Positions 16,114-23,542 of a stretch of 42,182 nucleotides of DNA are shown one piece after another. The DNA lies in assembly GCA_001512835.1 (NCBI GenBank), contig LFRQ01000106.1, positions 42,921 to 85,102 on the forward strand, in the 5' to 3' direction. Below the pieces are notes generated by a model. The model was not told where the DNA came from. It was given only the letters and a program-made list of their open reading frames with translations, and searched no databases. The position numbers and the translations under genes are program-made. Position 1 is the stretch's first letter; the number at the start of each line of letters is the position of its first letter. The stretch comes from Clostridia bacterium DTU022 (GTDB lineage: Bacteria > Bacillota > Dethiobacteria > DTU022).

Positions 16114-16160
16114 ATTAAAAACAAAGCCCCGGCCTGTTTAGAGCCGGGGCTCCGTTTTTC
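16114..16160. terminator. Bidirectional terminator
   Basis: AGCCCCGGC (16125-16133) and GCCGGGGCT (16143-16151) form a 9-bp hairpin. It is followed by CCGTTTTT on the plus strand and by TTGTTTTTAATT on the minus strand. It serves the zinc-ribbon operon and the convergent M24 gene. Confidence 0.88.
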
Positions 16161-16173
16161 CGCCGAGTCCCAA

Positions 16174-17391
16174 CTACTCGATCTCCAGGACCTCCAGGGG
16201 GCACTTGGGCAGCAGTTCGCACTCGTTTTCCCAGATGATGATGGGCGCCTCGTAGCGGAAGCCGATCTGCTCTTCGGGGCAGGCATACTGGATGGCGCAG
16301 ATGATCATCTCGCCCGCCTGGTAGCGGTGATTGGGATCGGTCCAGTAAGGAATGGGGCCCTCGTGACTCCCGATCCTCCACTCGTCCCCCACCATCCCGA
16401 TGCCGTGTTCAAATCCCGGCACCAGGTAGTCGGAGAACCCCCCTTCCTCGGCTATGGCCATCATCTCGGAGGCCATCTCCGAGGGGGTAATCCCCGCCCG
16501 GTATTTTTTCAGACAAGCCTTGACGATGGTCACGTAGTTGTTGGCATGCCATCTCTGGCGCTCGGTTACCGGGGCAAGAAGGTAATTAACGGTACTGTCG
16601 CCCAAGCCCAGCTTGAACGCGGCATGGAGATCCACCATCAGGGACTCCCCGGGCTGCAGCTTGCGCCTGGTGGCCGGAGTGCAAGCACCCCCGGCATAAC
16701 CCGTCCGGTAGCCGCTGGCAATTTCATTGCCTCCGGTAAAGGTCCACTCCCATTCGCTGCCGGCCTTCCGCATGGCATAAGTGGCGATCCCCGATATCTC
16801 CGTCTCGGTTAAATTCTTGAAGCCGCCGTTTATTAACGCTTCGTAAACGGCCCGGTGCCCTATGTCCGTCAGGCGCGACGCCTCCCGGAACCGGTTCATG
16901 GTCCCCTCATCCTTAATCAGGGAGAGGCGGTCAACGATGTGGTGGGCATTGATAAAGGTGGCCTCAGGAAGGGCGGCCCGGAAAGCCTCGTATTCATACT
17001 GGGTCAGGTTCCCCTCGGGCAGGTAGTTGGAAATGCCGGTCTCGTAGCCGATCCTTCCTTTTCCGCACTTCAGCTCGTCTTTAATGAAGTCGGCAATCTG
17101 GGTAATCTGGTCCTGTCCCCCCATGGGGGCATAACCCCGGACGTGATCTTCATCCAGCCAGGAATCATCGGCCACCCGGGCCGCATCGATAACAAAGGTG
17201 AAGGCCACGGGCAATCCCTCCCGGGGGATAACCACGTAGCTCCGCCAAGGGCAAAAGGCATCCATGGTCCAGGACAGGGTTCTTAGCCTGGAACCCAGGT
17301 ACACATCAAGGCCTTCCTTCTCCATCTCCTGCTGGATCATCTTTATCCGCCCGGGAAAATCAATGTAATAGGGATCGTGGTTAGTGGACAT
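16174..17391 (-). CDS. M24 (aminopeptidase P / creatinase) family protein with a changed metal ligand
   Basis: A 405-residue protein with the creatinase N-domain and a C-terminal pita-bread fold. By position the metal ligands would be Asp254, Asp265, His329, residue 368 and Glu381. Residue 368 is Gln (in IICAIQYACPEE), where Xaa-Pro peptidases have Glu. It may be a peptidase with altered metal binding or a creatinase-like hydrolase that needs no metals. GGAG ribosome-binding sites precede the ATG. It is followed by a terminator and is downstream of an SCP2 gene and a TetR gene in the same direction. No peptide substrate can be named. Confidence 0.85.
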   Translation of the reverse strand: MSTNHDPYYIDFPGRIKMIQQEMEKEGLDVYLGSRLRTLSWTMDAFCPWRSYVVIPREGLPVAFTFVIDAARVADDSWLDEDHVRGYAPMGGQDQITQIADFIKDELKCGKGRIGYETGISNYLPEGNLTQYEYEAFRAALPEATFINAHHIVDRLSLIKDEGTMNRFREASRLTDIGHRAVYEALINGGFKNLTETEISGIATYAMRKAGSEWEWTFTGGNEIASGYRTGYAGGACTPATRRKLQPGESLMVDLHAAFKLGLGDSTVNYLLAPVTERQRWHANNYVTIVKACLKKYRAGITPSEMASEMMAIAEEGGFSDYLVPGFEHGIGMVGDEWRIGSHEGPIPYWTDPNHRYQAGEMIICAIQYACPEEQIGFRYEAPIIIWENECELLPKCPLEVLEIE

Positions 17392-17426
17392 CTCCTCTCT
17401 CCTTTCTCCTCTCTGTAAAGGATTTT

Positions 17427-17831
17427 TTAATATTCGGCATCTACCTTGGCCAGCACTTTGTTCAGCCGGTCCGCTATGGAGGCCAGTTTTAAAGCCTTCA
17501 CCATGTTGCCTTTCAACTTAAGTTTGCCGCTCATCAGCGCCAGCTGGGAGCCCAGCTTCCCCTGGGAGATCTGGGCAAAGGTGGCGTAGTCCCCGGTAAT
17601 CCTAAATTCCGCTTCCGGAGGTTCCCCTTCGCCCACGAGAAACTCTTTCAGTTCCCCGTTTTCATAGCGGAAGAACATGAACCTGGGTTTCCCGTCGGGA
17701 CAATTCAGGTAGATGTTGGACATGGAGGAGGTGACGTAATTCATCCGTTCGGGGGTCAACTCTTTTTTGAGCCTTGCTTCAACTTCTTCCTTCCACTCGG
17801 GGCTCAAGTACTTTACCGGCAATTCCTTCAC
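17427..17831 (-). CDS. SCP2 sterol-binding domain protein
   Basis: A 134-residue single-domain protein ending with the SCP2 pattern (EAEFRITGDYATFAQISQGK ... LMSGKLKLKGNMVKALKLAS). SCP2 domains bind lipids or other hydrophobic ligands in a tunnel. The start is GTG at 17831, although TTG four codons in is possible. It lies 14 bases after the TetR stop and 35 bases before the M24 gene, so the three probably form one TetR-controlled unit. What ligand it carries is unknown. Confidence 0.88.
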   Translation of the reverse strand: MKELPVKYLSPEWKEEVEARLKKELTPERMNYVTSSMSNIYLNCPDGKPRFMFFRYENGELKEFLVGEGEPPEAEFRITGDYATFAQISQGKLGSQLALMSGKLKLKGNMVKALKLASIADRLNKVLAKVDAEY

Positions 17832-17845
17832 CTTCCTTATTATAA

Positions 17846-18427
17846 TTATTTATTAATCAAGCCATGGAGCACCAGCTCCAGCGCTTGATTAAACAGGTTT
17901 AAAGTTGACTCCTTCCCCCGAATAATGTAGGCCTCGATAATGAACATCTTGTACATGGAAAAAAGCAGCCAGACAACGCTGTCCAGATCCACTTCTCGGA
18001 ATACTTTTTTCTCGATCCCTTCTTTCAGGACAGCTTTCAGCATATTTCTTGATCGTTCATTGATGTCAAAAAAGGGGTCTTCCCGGGGGAACATGGGGAA
18101 TATTTCGGGGTCCTGCACCAGCACATTTCTCATTTCTTCATCTTCGGCAAGGTATTGAAAAGCGCTAAAGGCCAAAACCGTGAGCTTGTTGATGGGCTCG
18201 GTCTCCTTTTTAACAGCCTCCTCAACCCGGTCCTGCCAGCGGGTTAAGGCTCCGGCAACGGTTCGCTCGTAAAGATCCCGCTTGTTCTTGACATAGAGGT
18301 AAAGGGCCCCCTTGGTCATGCCCAGTTCGGCGGCAATATCCTCCAGGGTGGCTTTTTTGTAGCCGTAGCGGGAGAAGATCTTCAAGGCAGCCCGGTACAG
18401 TTCGTTAAGCTTCTGTTGAGAATCCAT
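17846..18427 (-). CDS. TetR/AcrR family transcriptional regulator
   Basis: A 193-residue regulator. The N-terminal HTH is clear (KIFSRYGYKKATLEDIAAEL GMTKGALYLYVKNKRDLYE), and the C-terminal domain is all-helical and presumably binds a hydrophobic ligand, consistent with an SCP2 neighbour. GGAG precedes the ATG. The palindrome at 18440-18464, directly downstream of its own promoter, is the likely operator, so I expect autoregulation and control of the SCP2 and M24 genes. Confidence 0.93.
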   Translation of the reverse strand: MDSQQKLNELYRAALKIFSRYGYKKATLEDIAAELGMTKGALYLYVKNKRDLYERTVAGALTRWQDRVEEAVKKETEPINKLTVLAFSAFQYLAEDEEMRNVLVQDPEIFPMFPREDPFFDINERSRNMLKAVLKEGIEKKVFREVDLDSVVWLLFSMYKMFIIEAYIIRGKESTLNLFNQALELVLHGLINK

Positions 18428-18439
18428 GCCGCAACTCTC

Positions 18440-18464
18440 CTAAACAAATGAACATTTTGTTTAG
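18440..18464. promoter_or_regulatory. Likely TetR operator palindrome
   Basis: CTAAACAAA, 7 bases, TTTGTTTAG: two perfect 9-bp half sites, located between the -10 box and the start codon of the TetR gene. A third partial copy (TTGTTTAG) follows at 18465-18472. Confidence 0.75.
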
Positions 18465-18476
18465 TTGTTTAGTTTT

Positions 18477-18505
18477 ATTATAATAAAAAATGGAGATTTT
18501 GTCAA
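18477..18505 (-). promoter_or_regulatory. Consensus sigma-A promoter of the TetR-SCP2-M24 unit
   Basis: TTGACA (18500-18505), 17 bases, TATAAT (18477-18482) on the minus strand: a perfect consensus promoter, as expected for a tightly repressed unit. Confidence 0.92.
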
Positions 18506-18751
18506 GACCATCTAAACTTTCCTATTATCGGCCTGGGATATTGCCACCCTGAAATTGTTCTATGCAAATGTCACTGGGTATAAGAAGATCTTCCCCATTA
18601 TCCCGCTGAGGCGGCAAGCAAGCTTAAAAACAATATCTCCGCTTTTATCGAACGAAGGAATATAAGGGGCGTAGACCCGGCAAGAGATAAGGGGGTAGTA
18701 TATGCGGCAGCGCCAATATTCTCGTAAGTCCATGAATCCCGTGGGTGAAGG
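18506..18751. other. Gene-free stretch beside tandem repeats
   Basis: No gene can be supported here. A minus-strand frame (18560-18766, 68 codons) has no ribosome-binding site and no recognisable sequence. The stretch adjoins the 31-bp tandem repeats, so it may be remnant DNA of an inserted element. Confidence 0.4.
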
Positions 18752-18846
18752 TTGAACCAAAGTCACTGTTTTCTTGGCTCAGGTGAACCAAAGTCACCGT
18801 TTTCCCGGCTCAGGTGGGCCAAAGTCACTGTCCCTCCGGCTTGCGG
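18752..18846. repeat. Three tandem copies of a 31-bp repeat
   Basis: Three head-to-tail units with a 31-base period share (G)AACCAAAGTCAC(T/C)GTTTT and then CGGCTCAGG. Units 1 and 2 (18752-18783, 18784-18814) are almost identical; unit 3 (18815-18846) is degenerate. No spacers separate them, so this is not a CRISPR. Multi-copy terminal repeats are known for IS21-type elements, but no transposase is present, so an element remnant is only a guess. The third unit runs into the 3' end of the membrane protein gene at 18794. Confidence 0.75.
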
Positions 18847-19273
18847 AGGACAAAAGATACCGCTGAAACAACAGGCCCAGGGTCAGACCGAATATGAGCG
18901 CACCCGCCAAGTGCAGGTAGTAGTCCTCCGTGGGCCGGGGCTGTATTAAGCCTCCCCCTTCAATGGTCCAGGTGAAAAGCAGCTCGGAGATTAGCCAGGC
19001 CAACAAGCCGATCAGGATCCCCTTGAGGACCGGGTAATCGGCGCCAACAAGGCGGAGCATATAGTAGAAGGCCGCGGCGGCTACCATGCCGATAAAGCCG
19101 CTGACGATAAACCCCAGGATGGGGTCGGGCCGGTCCATGGTAATCATCAGGCTGGAGAGCTCGTATTCGCTGTATTTCCCGATATCGAAAGCCAGGAGGA
19201 TCCGCGCCAGCACTTCATAAGGTATGGTGGCCAAGACTCCCAGCAAGGACGCTTCTACCAATTTCCGGTGCAT
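18794..19273 (-). CDS. Four-helix membrane protein with a repeat-derived C-terminus
   Basis: A 159-residue membrane protein with about four hydrophobic segments (residues 5-28, 52-72, 82-105, 120-141). The final SRRDSDFGPPEPGKR is encoded by the 31-bp repeats, so the natural C-terminus has probably been replaced. It resembles the next gene (19345-19788) in size, helix layout and a conserved glycine-rich ending, so the two look like distant paralogues. I know no function. The ATG has only a weak ribosome-binding site (TTTGAGGC). Confidence 0.7.
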   Translation of the reverse strand: MHRKLVEASLLGVLATIPYEVLARILLAFDIGKYSEYELSSLMITMDRPDPILGFIVSGFIGMVAAAAFYYMLRLVGADYPVLKGILIGLLAWLISELLFTWTIEGGGLIQPRPTEDYYLHLAGALIFGLTLGLLFQRYLLSSASRRDSDFGPPEPGKR

Positions 19274-19344
19274 GCCTCAAACCCCTTTACTAGTGCTCTT
19301 AAATGCTCCGTGGCGCCTGCCGGCCGGCCTGGAGCCCCGGAAAA

Positions 19345-19788
19345 TTATGTCCTTACCCTCCTATCCAGCCACTGCAGAGATTGAGCCGTGGCCAGCCCCC
19401 AGAGCAAACCTCCCATATGGTTGGAAAACACCGTGGCAAAAGAGTGCTTGGTGAGAAAAGGTGCTTGAAAAAGGATAGGCACGGCATATAAGGCAAAGCC
19501 GGTTATCACTCCAAAGAAGGCCCCCTTGATGAGGTATCCCCTGGAGGTGACTACGGGGACCAGGAAAGCAAAGAGCACTCCCAGCAGCCCGGTCCAGAGA
19601 AGCTGCATCAGCAGGGCAAAAGCTCCCTGCAAATGGCTCCGGGGCAAATCGCCGAAGAGCGCCACCCCGGCCCATTCGATAAAACTTAACAGCTCCCATT
19701 TTAAGACAAAGCGAGAAACCAAAGACCATAAATTCATCGCTATCCCGCCAACAAGGCCCGACACCAGGCCTCGGAAGAACCTGTCCAA
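19345..19788 (-). CDS. Four-helix membrane protein
   Basis: A 147-residue protein starting (TTG) MDRFFRGLVSGLVGGIAMNL with about four helices and an ending NHMGGLLWGLATAQSLQWLD. AAGGTGA precedes the TTG by 6 bases. It is in the same direction as the gene at 18794 and 71 bases upstream of it, and the two are similar in layout. This resembles the YqhR-like membrane proteins of spore formers, but the match is from memory only. No enzymatic motif is present. Confidence 0.72.
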   Translation of the reverse strand: MDRFFRGLVSGLVGGIAMNLWSLVSRFVLKWELLSFIEWAGVALFGDLPRSHLQGAFALLMQLLWTGLLGVLFAFLVPVVTSRGYLIKGAFFGVITGFALYAVPILFQAPFLTKHSFATVFSNHMGGLLWGLATAQSLQWLDRRVRT

Positions 19789-19926
19789 AGGGGATCACCT
19801 TCTCGGTACAGGATTAATCAGGCGGTTATATTTTATCCTTATTCAACTTAATTTAAAGACTGGGTTTGATTTTGTTTGTAAATGAGAGGCGGCCGCAAGG
19901 GGGCGCTGTCTCCAGCCTGGCCGGAA

Positions 19927-19953
19927 GCCTGGCTTGAAGCCTGGCTTGAAGCT
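19927..19953. repeat. Short tandem repeat, 13-base period
   Basis: GCCTGGCTTGAA is repeated twice (19928-19940 region and next) and followed by a partial copy GCTGGCC. It lies in the 233-base gap 19789-20021, in which I otherwise see only the terminator at 19958-19984. Confidence 0.5.
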
Positions 19954-19957
19954 GGCC

Positions 19958-19984
19958 AAAATAAATCAGGGCCGCAACGGCCCT
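19958..19984 (-). terminator. Terminator of the CapA-like gene
   Basis: AGGGCCG-CAA-CGGCCCT forms a 7-bp hairpin, followed on the minus strand by GATTTATTTTGG. It lies about 40 bases after the stop at 20022. Confidence 0.75.
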
Positions 19985-20021
19985 CATTGATAGGAAAAGT
20001 TATGGCTCTATCGGTTACCGT

Positions 20022-21278
20022 TTATTCCTCTTCCCGGCTGAAGAAGGCCTCTTTCCGGCTGGAGAAATTGTATCTCTCCAGGATTTGGACCAGGGTGTCG
20101 TACTGTTTTTTGATGGTTTCCACGCGGGCGGCGCTGTGATTATATTTTTCCGGGGGGTTGGACAGGATCATGGAAACGGGTATGACCCGGTGGCGCCAGT
20201 CAATATGGCAGATATTGATTTCATAATTGACATCGGCAATCCACGCTTCGCCGCTGTTCATGTCCTTGGCCAGCTCGATGGTGGCCAAAATTCCGTAGCG
20301 GGTTAAATCCGTGGGGACCCCGTCGGTGAGGTGCTGGTTGGTGCAAAAGTTGCCCAGGGCATTGATCACCACCGCCCGGTGTTCGCTGCCGTCGTCCTTC
20401 TCCACGGTAATTAAATCCAGGGGCTGCAAGACATGGGGATGGGTGCCGATGATCAGGTCTGCTCCCGCCTTGGCCAGCTCCTGGGCGATCTCCTTCTGCC
20501 GGGCCGAAGGCTCATGATTGTATTCTTCTCCCCAATGCATGTAGACGGCCACCAGGTCCGCCCCCGCCTGGCGCGTCTTAATAATGTCCTCCACCACCGG
20601 CTGGACGGTCTCAAAATTGGGGATGTGGTTGATGGCGTACTCGTGGCCGGCAGGAGGATAGAAGCCGTTGGTATTGTAAGTGTAAGAGACAAAGCCGACC
20701 TTAATGCCGTTTACATCGAGAACATGAGGCGTATTCCGCTCTTCCCAGCTCTTATAGGTGCCGATCACCGTCAGGCCGTGGGAGCGGATGTGATCGATGG
20801 TTTTCATCAGTCCTTCATAGCCGCGGTCCATGATATGATTGTTGGCGGTATTGAAGACATCAAAGCCGGCATCTTTTAAATTCTTGGTCAACTCCAGGGG
20901 AGCATTAAAGGTAGGGTAGCCGGTATAACCGCCTCCCGGTCCGGCCTGGGCGGTTTCAAAAGTGACCACCGCCAGATCCGCCGCCTTGATCAAAGGAGCG
21001 ATGATTTCAAAGCTGGGGCTGAAATCGTACTTCCCGTCCCCCAGGTGGGCCTGCACTATCTGCGGGCGGTGGGGATAGATGGCTCCCACGTTGGCTATGG
21101 TGGCGGTGCGGATATCGGGAACAGGCTCCTCATCCTCTTTCGGCTCCTGGTTTTCGTCACCGTTGTCCGGGGGCAGCTTCGGTTCGGCATTGTCGAAGAG
21201 CACTCCCAAATAGTAGCCGGCGGCAAAAAAGATCGCCATCGCCAATAAAACCAGGCCTATCAGGTGCTTGCGGCGCAT
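20022..21278 (-). CDS. CapA-like membrane-anchored metallophosphatase family protein
   Basis: A 418-residue protein with one N-terminal helix (LIGLVLLAMAIFFAAGYYLG), then an acidic linker and a PGA_cap domain. CapA motifs are visible: FNTANNHIMDRGYEG, YMHWGEEYNHEPSARQ and GADLIIGTHPHVLQP. The usual first metal-binding GD motif is not clear (the region reads IANVGAIYPHRPQI). Members take part in poly-gamma-glutamate synthesis or as outside-facing phosphatase-like proteins; no capB or capC is nearby, so capsule synthesis is not supported. ATG at 21278 has GGGAG 8 bases upstream; the extended -10 is at 21323-21331. Confidence 0.9.
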   Translation of the reverse strand: MRRKHLIGLVLLAMAIFFAAGYYLGVLFDNAEPKLPPDNGDENQEPKEDEEPVPDIRTATIANVGAIYPHRPQIVQAHLGDGKYDFSPSFEIIAPLIKAADLAVVTFETAQAGPGGGYTGYPTFNAPLELTKNLKDAGFDVFNTANNHIMDRGYEGLMKTIDHIRSHGLTVIGTYKSWEERNTPHVLDVNGIKVGFVSYTYNTNGFYPPAGHEYAINHIPNFETVQPVVEDIIKTRQAGADLVAVYMHWGEEYNHEPSARQKEIAQELAKAGADLIIGTHPHVLQPLDLITVEKDDGSEHRAVVINALGNFCTNQHLTDGVPTDLTRYGILATIELAKDMNSGEAWIADVNYEINICHIDWRHRVIPVSMILSNPPEKYNHSAARVETIKKQYDTLVQILERYNFSSRKEAFFSREEE

Positions 21279-21322
21279 TAAGTCCACTCCCTGCCTTTAA
21301 TCCTTTAGTGCTTGACTTATTG

Positions 21323-21331
21323 ATTATAACA
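21323..21331 (-). promoter_or_regulatory. Extended -10 promoter of the CapA-like gene
   Basis: TGTTATAAT on the minus strand, 45 bases before the ATG. The -35 is weak. Confidence 0.65.
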
Positions 21332-21376
21332 CATTGTCCCGGCACCAGGAACTCCAAGTCATCCCCAATAAAAGAA

Positions 21377-22696
21377 TTACCCCTGGACGAGCCAGCGCAG
21401 CACGGCGTAGAGCCAATCCCAGCGGGCACCCTCTCCGCCGTGAGTGTTTACCCTGCCGCTGGGGGGGGCGTAGCCGAGCTCCGGGTGCATGCCCAGCAGC
21501 AGCGCTTTGCCCCGCCCCTGGGCCGCCGCCACCGCCGCAGGCTCCCCGTTGACGTCGTAACGGGCCAGCACCTGGACCTGATCCCCCAATTCCTCGAAAG
21601 GAGCAAAGTAAGGGCCGTCAAAGTAGAACATCTCCAGGCTGGGCTCGGAGAACTCATTATTGGCCGGATGCGACCCCTCCAATCGAATTGCTGTTTTCTC
21701 TCCCCAGCTTACATACCTGCTCATCGGCCCGATGCCCCGGCCCGGAAACAGGTCCAGGGGGTAGTCTGAATTTTCCCCTTTCCATACCATTACATCCGCG
21801 GCATAGTACGCGCCGGCACAGATGCCGATATATTTGCCCCCGTTGCGCACGAACTCCCTGATTTTGCCATGATCCGGAATATTGTACTTATATTCCGCTG
21901 AAAAACCGCCCGGGAACCAGAGGAGATCGAAGTTGGCCTGAAGGTCCATCTCCAGGATATCGTTCTCATCAAACCCCTGCCACCGGATGCCGTAGTAATC
22001 AAGAAAATTGGCCAGGGCCTCCACGTTGGCCTCCCAGGTTCCCTTCCCGGTATAAAGGCCGACCCGGGGGTCAAAGACTTCCTCCTTGATCCTGGCTACT
22101 ACCAGCTCGCAGCCCCGGCTTTCGTTAAGATTTCCCCTCAGAGAAGACACCGCAGATTGATCGGCAGCCCCGGCGGCAGCCGGCTCCGGGTCCAGCAGGA
22201 AAGAAGCCCGGCTGTCGTCCCCCTGCACCTCTTTCAAAGGGAGCCAGAGGTAGTAGAAGCCGCCTTCATCCTCAGCCAGCAACTGTTTCAGCTCATCGCC
22301 GCTTAAAGCAGCGGGGGCGCCGGCCAGATCCAAGGTCAACCGGTTTATGCTGCTGGAAACCAGGCCCTCCGCTTCATAGAACTGGGCCGGCAGCTGAAAT
22401 TGCTCCAGTCTTCCCGGCGGCTTTCCCTGGGTCAAGCCTTCCGGGAGCCAGGAAGAGCCTTTAAGCTCTCCTTCCAGCCCGGAACTGAGCTCCTGGAGAT
22501 AGTCTCCGGATAAAGGGATCATCACCAGGAGAAGTTTATCCGGTCCGGCAAAACCTTCTTCGGGGTCGTTCTCCACCGGGCGGGAAAAGATGGGCTCGGC
22601 CAGCTTCCCAATGCCGAAGGCGGCGACAATGGCGGCCAAGCAAATAATTGCCAGAAGGAGGCGCTTCTTCATTTTTCTTTTCGCTTTTCTTTTCAT
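21377..22696 (-). CDS. Membrane-anchored BPL_N (glutamine-amidotransferase-like) protein
   Basis: A 439-residue protein with an N-terminal helix (LLLAIICLAAIVAAFGIGKL) and a C-terminal BPL_N/class-I amidotransferase-like domain (residues about 205-420). The nucleophile elbow is YIGICAGAYYAA, with Cys293. The middle region (60-200) is unlike anything I know. BPL_N domains occur in biotin-protein ligase and as lone proteins of unknown reaction. With one anchor helix the domain would lie outside the membrane. An in-frame ATG at 22672 is an alternative start; neither has a good ribosome-binding site. Promoter at 22778-22806. It is upstream of the CapA-like gene in the same direction. Confidence 0.85.
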   Translation of the reverse strand: MKRKAKRKMKKRLLLAIICLAAIVAAFGIGKLAEPIFSRPVENDPEEGFAGPDKLLLVMIPLSGDYLQELSSGLEGELKGSSWLPEGLTQGKPPGRLEQFQLPAQFYEAEGLVSSSINRLTLDLAGAPAALSGDELKQLLAEDEGGFYYLWLPLKEVQGDDSRASFLLDPEPAAAGAADQSAVSSLRGNLNESRGCELVVARIKEEVFDPRVGLYTGKGTWEANVEALANFLDYYGIRWQGFDENDILEMDLQANFDLLWFPGGFSAEYKYNIPDHGKIREFVRNGGKYIGICAGAYYAADVMVWKGENSDYPLDLFPGRGIGPMSRYVSWGEKTAIRLEGSHPANNEFSEPSLEMFYFDGPYFAPFEELGDQVQVLARYDVNGEPAAVAAAQGRGKALLLGMHPELGYAPPSGRVNTHGGEGARWDWLYAVLRWLVQG

Positions 22697-22777
22697 CAGG
22701 GTCCGGCACCATCGGCAATCAGGAGGTGCCCTGTCCGCCCTTTCCTTTTGTACTTAATCTTTGTATTGATCATTAGT

Positions 22778-22806
22778 ATTGTACTTTATATTTCTTCTGG
22801 CGACAA
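22778..22806 (-). promoter_or_regulatory. sigma-A type promoter of the BPL_N gene
   Basis: TTGTCG (22801-22806), 17 bases, TACAAT (22778-22783) on the minus strand, about 85 bases before the start at 22696. The rest of the gap to 22983 has only an 8-bp inverted repeat (CCCAACCC-TC-GGGTTGGG) with no U run. Confidence 0.65.
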
Positions 22807-22983
22807 ACTATTTCAATCATATTTTATAGATTATTTGACCAAGACTTAATTAATAGGCATAGCCAAACCCAACCCCGGCCCAACCCTCGGGTTGGGATGG
22901 TCGAAAAGGAGGCCGTGGAAGGGTGAAAAAACTCCCCGGATATAACAAAATCTTGAAAAACATTTAGGTCACCCCGGCGGCAC

Positions 22984-23017
22984 TGGAAAAAAGAAAACGG
23001 CCACCCCTTAGGTGGCC
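22984..23017 (-). terminator. Terminator of the tRNA cluster
   Basis: GGCCACC-CCTTA-GGTGGCC hairpin, followed on the minus strand by GTTTTCTTTTTT. It lies about 27 bases past the tRNA-Leu CCA. Confidence 0.88.
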
Positions 23018-23043
23018 TTATTCTTCAAAAACGCCAATAAAAT

Positions 23044-23132
23044 TGGTGCCGGGGACCGGAATCGAACCGGTACGGGCCTCACGGCCCGAGGGATTTTAAG
23101 TCCCTTGCGTCTGCCAATTCCGCCACCCCGGC
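23044..23132 (-). tRNA. tRNA-Leu (anticodon UAA)
   Basis: The sequence has the long variable arm of a class II tRNA, an acceptor stem GCCGGGG/CCCCGGC, and anticodon loop ACTTAAAAT with UAA in the middle. CCA is encoded in the DNA. Last tRNA of the cluster. Confidence 0.95.
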
Positions 23133-23141
23133 AAAAAAAAA

Positions 23142-23215
23142 TGGAGGCGACACCCGGATTCGAACCGGGGATAAAGGATTTGCAGTCCTCTGCCTTACCA
23201 CTTGGCTATGTCGCC
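23142..23215 (-). tRNA. tRNA-Cys (anticodon GCA)
   Basis: Acceptor GGCGACA/TGTCGCC, anticodon loop ACTGCAAAT, T loop GGTTCGAATCC and encoded CCA. The cloverleaf is complete. Confidence 0.95.
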
Positions 23216-23223
23216 TAAAAAAA

Positions 23224-23298
23224 TGGAGCGGAAGACGGGATTTGAACCCGCGACCCTCGCCTTGGCAAGGCGATGCTCTACCACTGAGCCACTTCCGC
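23224..23298 (-). tRNA. tRNA-Gly (anticodon GCC)
   Basis: Acceptor GCGGAAG/CTTCCGC, anticodon loop CTTGCCAAG and encoded CCA. The cloverleaf is complete. Confidence 0.95.
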
Positions 23299-23305
23299 AT
23301 ATATA

Positions 23306-23381
<76 letters not shown>

Positions 23382-23386
23382 AAGTA

Positions 23387-23463
23387 TGGCGGAGCTGACG
23401 GGACTTGAACCCGCGGTCTCCGGCTTGACAGGCCGGTATGTTAACCGACTACACCACAGCTCC
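23387..23463 (-). tRNA. tRNA-Asp (anticodon GUC)
   Basis: Acceptor GGAGCTG/CAGCTCC, anticodon loop CTGTCAAG with GUC, and encoded CCA. First tRNA after the promoter. Confidence 0.95.
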
Positions 23464-23473
23464 AGCATAGTTT

Positions 23474-23502
23474 AGTATACACAAGGACCTGTGAAAAGTC
23501 AA
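23474..23502 (-). promoter_or_regulatory. Promoter of the tRNA cluster
   Basis: TTGACT (23497-23502), 17 bases, TATACT (23474-23479) on the minus strand, 10 bases before the tRNA-Asp gene. Spacing and strength fit a stable-RNA promoter. Confidence 0.88.
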
Positions 23503-23542
23503 CATTTCCGGCCTGCTTAAATATTACCCGGGCTTCCCCGGT

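Noticed and set aside
18560-18766. A 68-codon minus-strand frame
   Set aside because: No ribosome-binding site, no recognisable motif, and it runs into the tandem repeats.
18752-18846. CRISPR array
   Set aside because: The 31-base units are directly adjacent, without spacers, and no cas gene is near.
20022-21278. Capsule (poly-gamma-glutamate) synthesis operon
   Set aside because: Only a CapA-like gene is present; no capB, capC or pgsE neighbours are seen.
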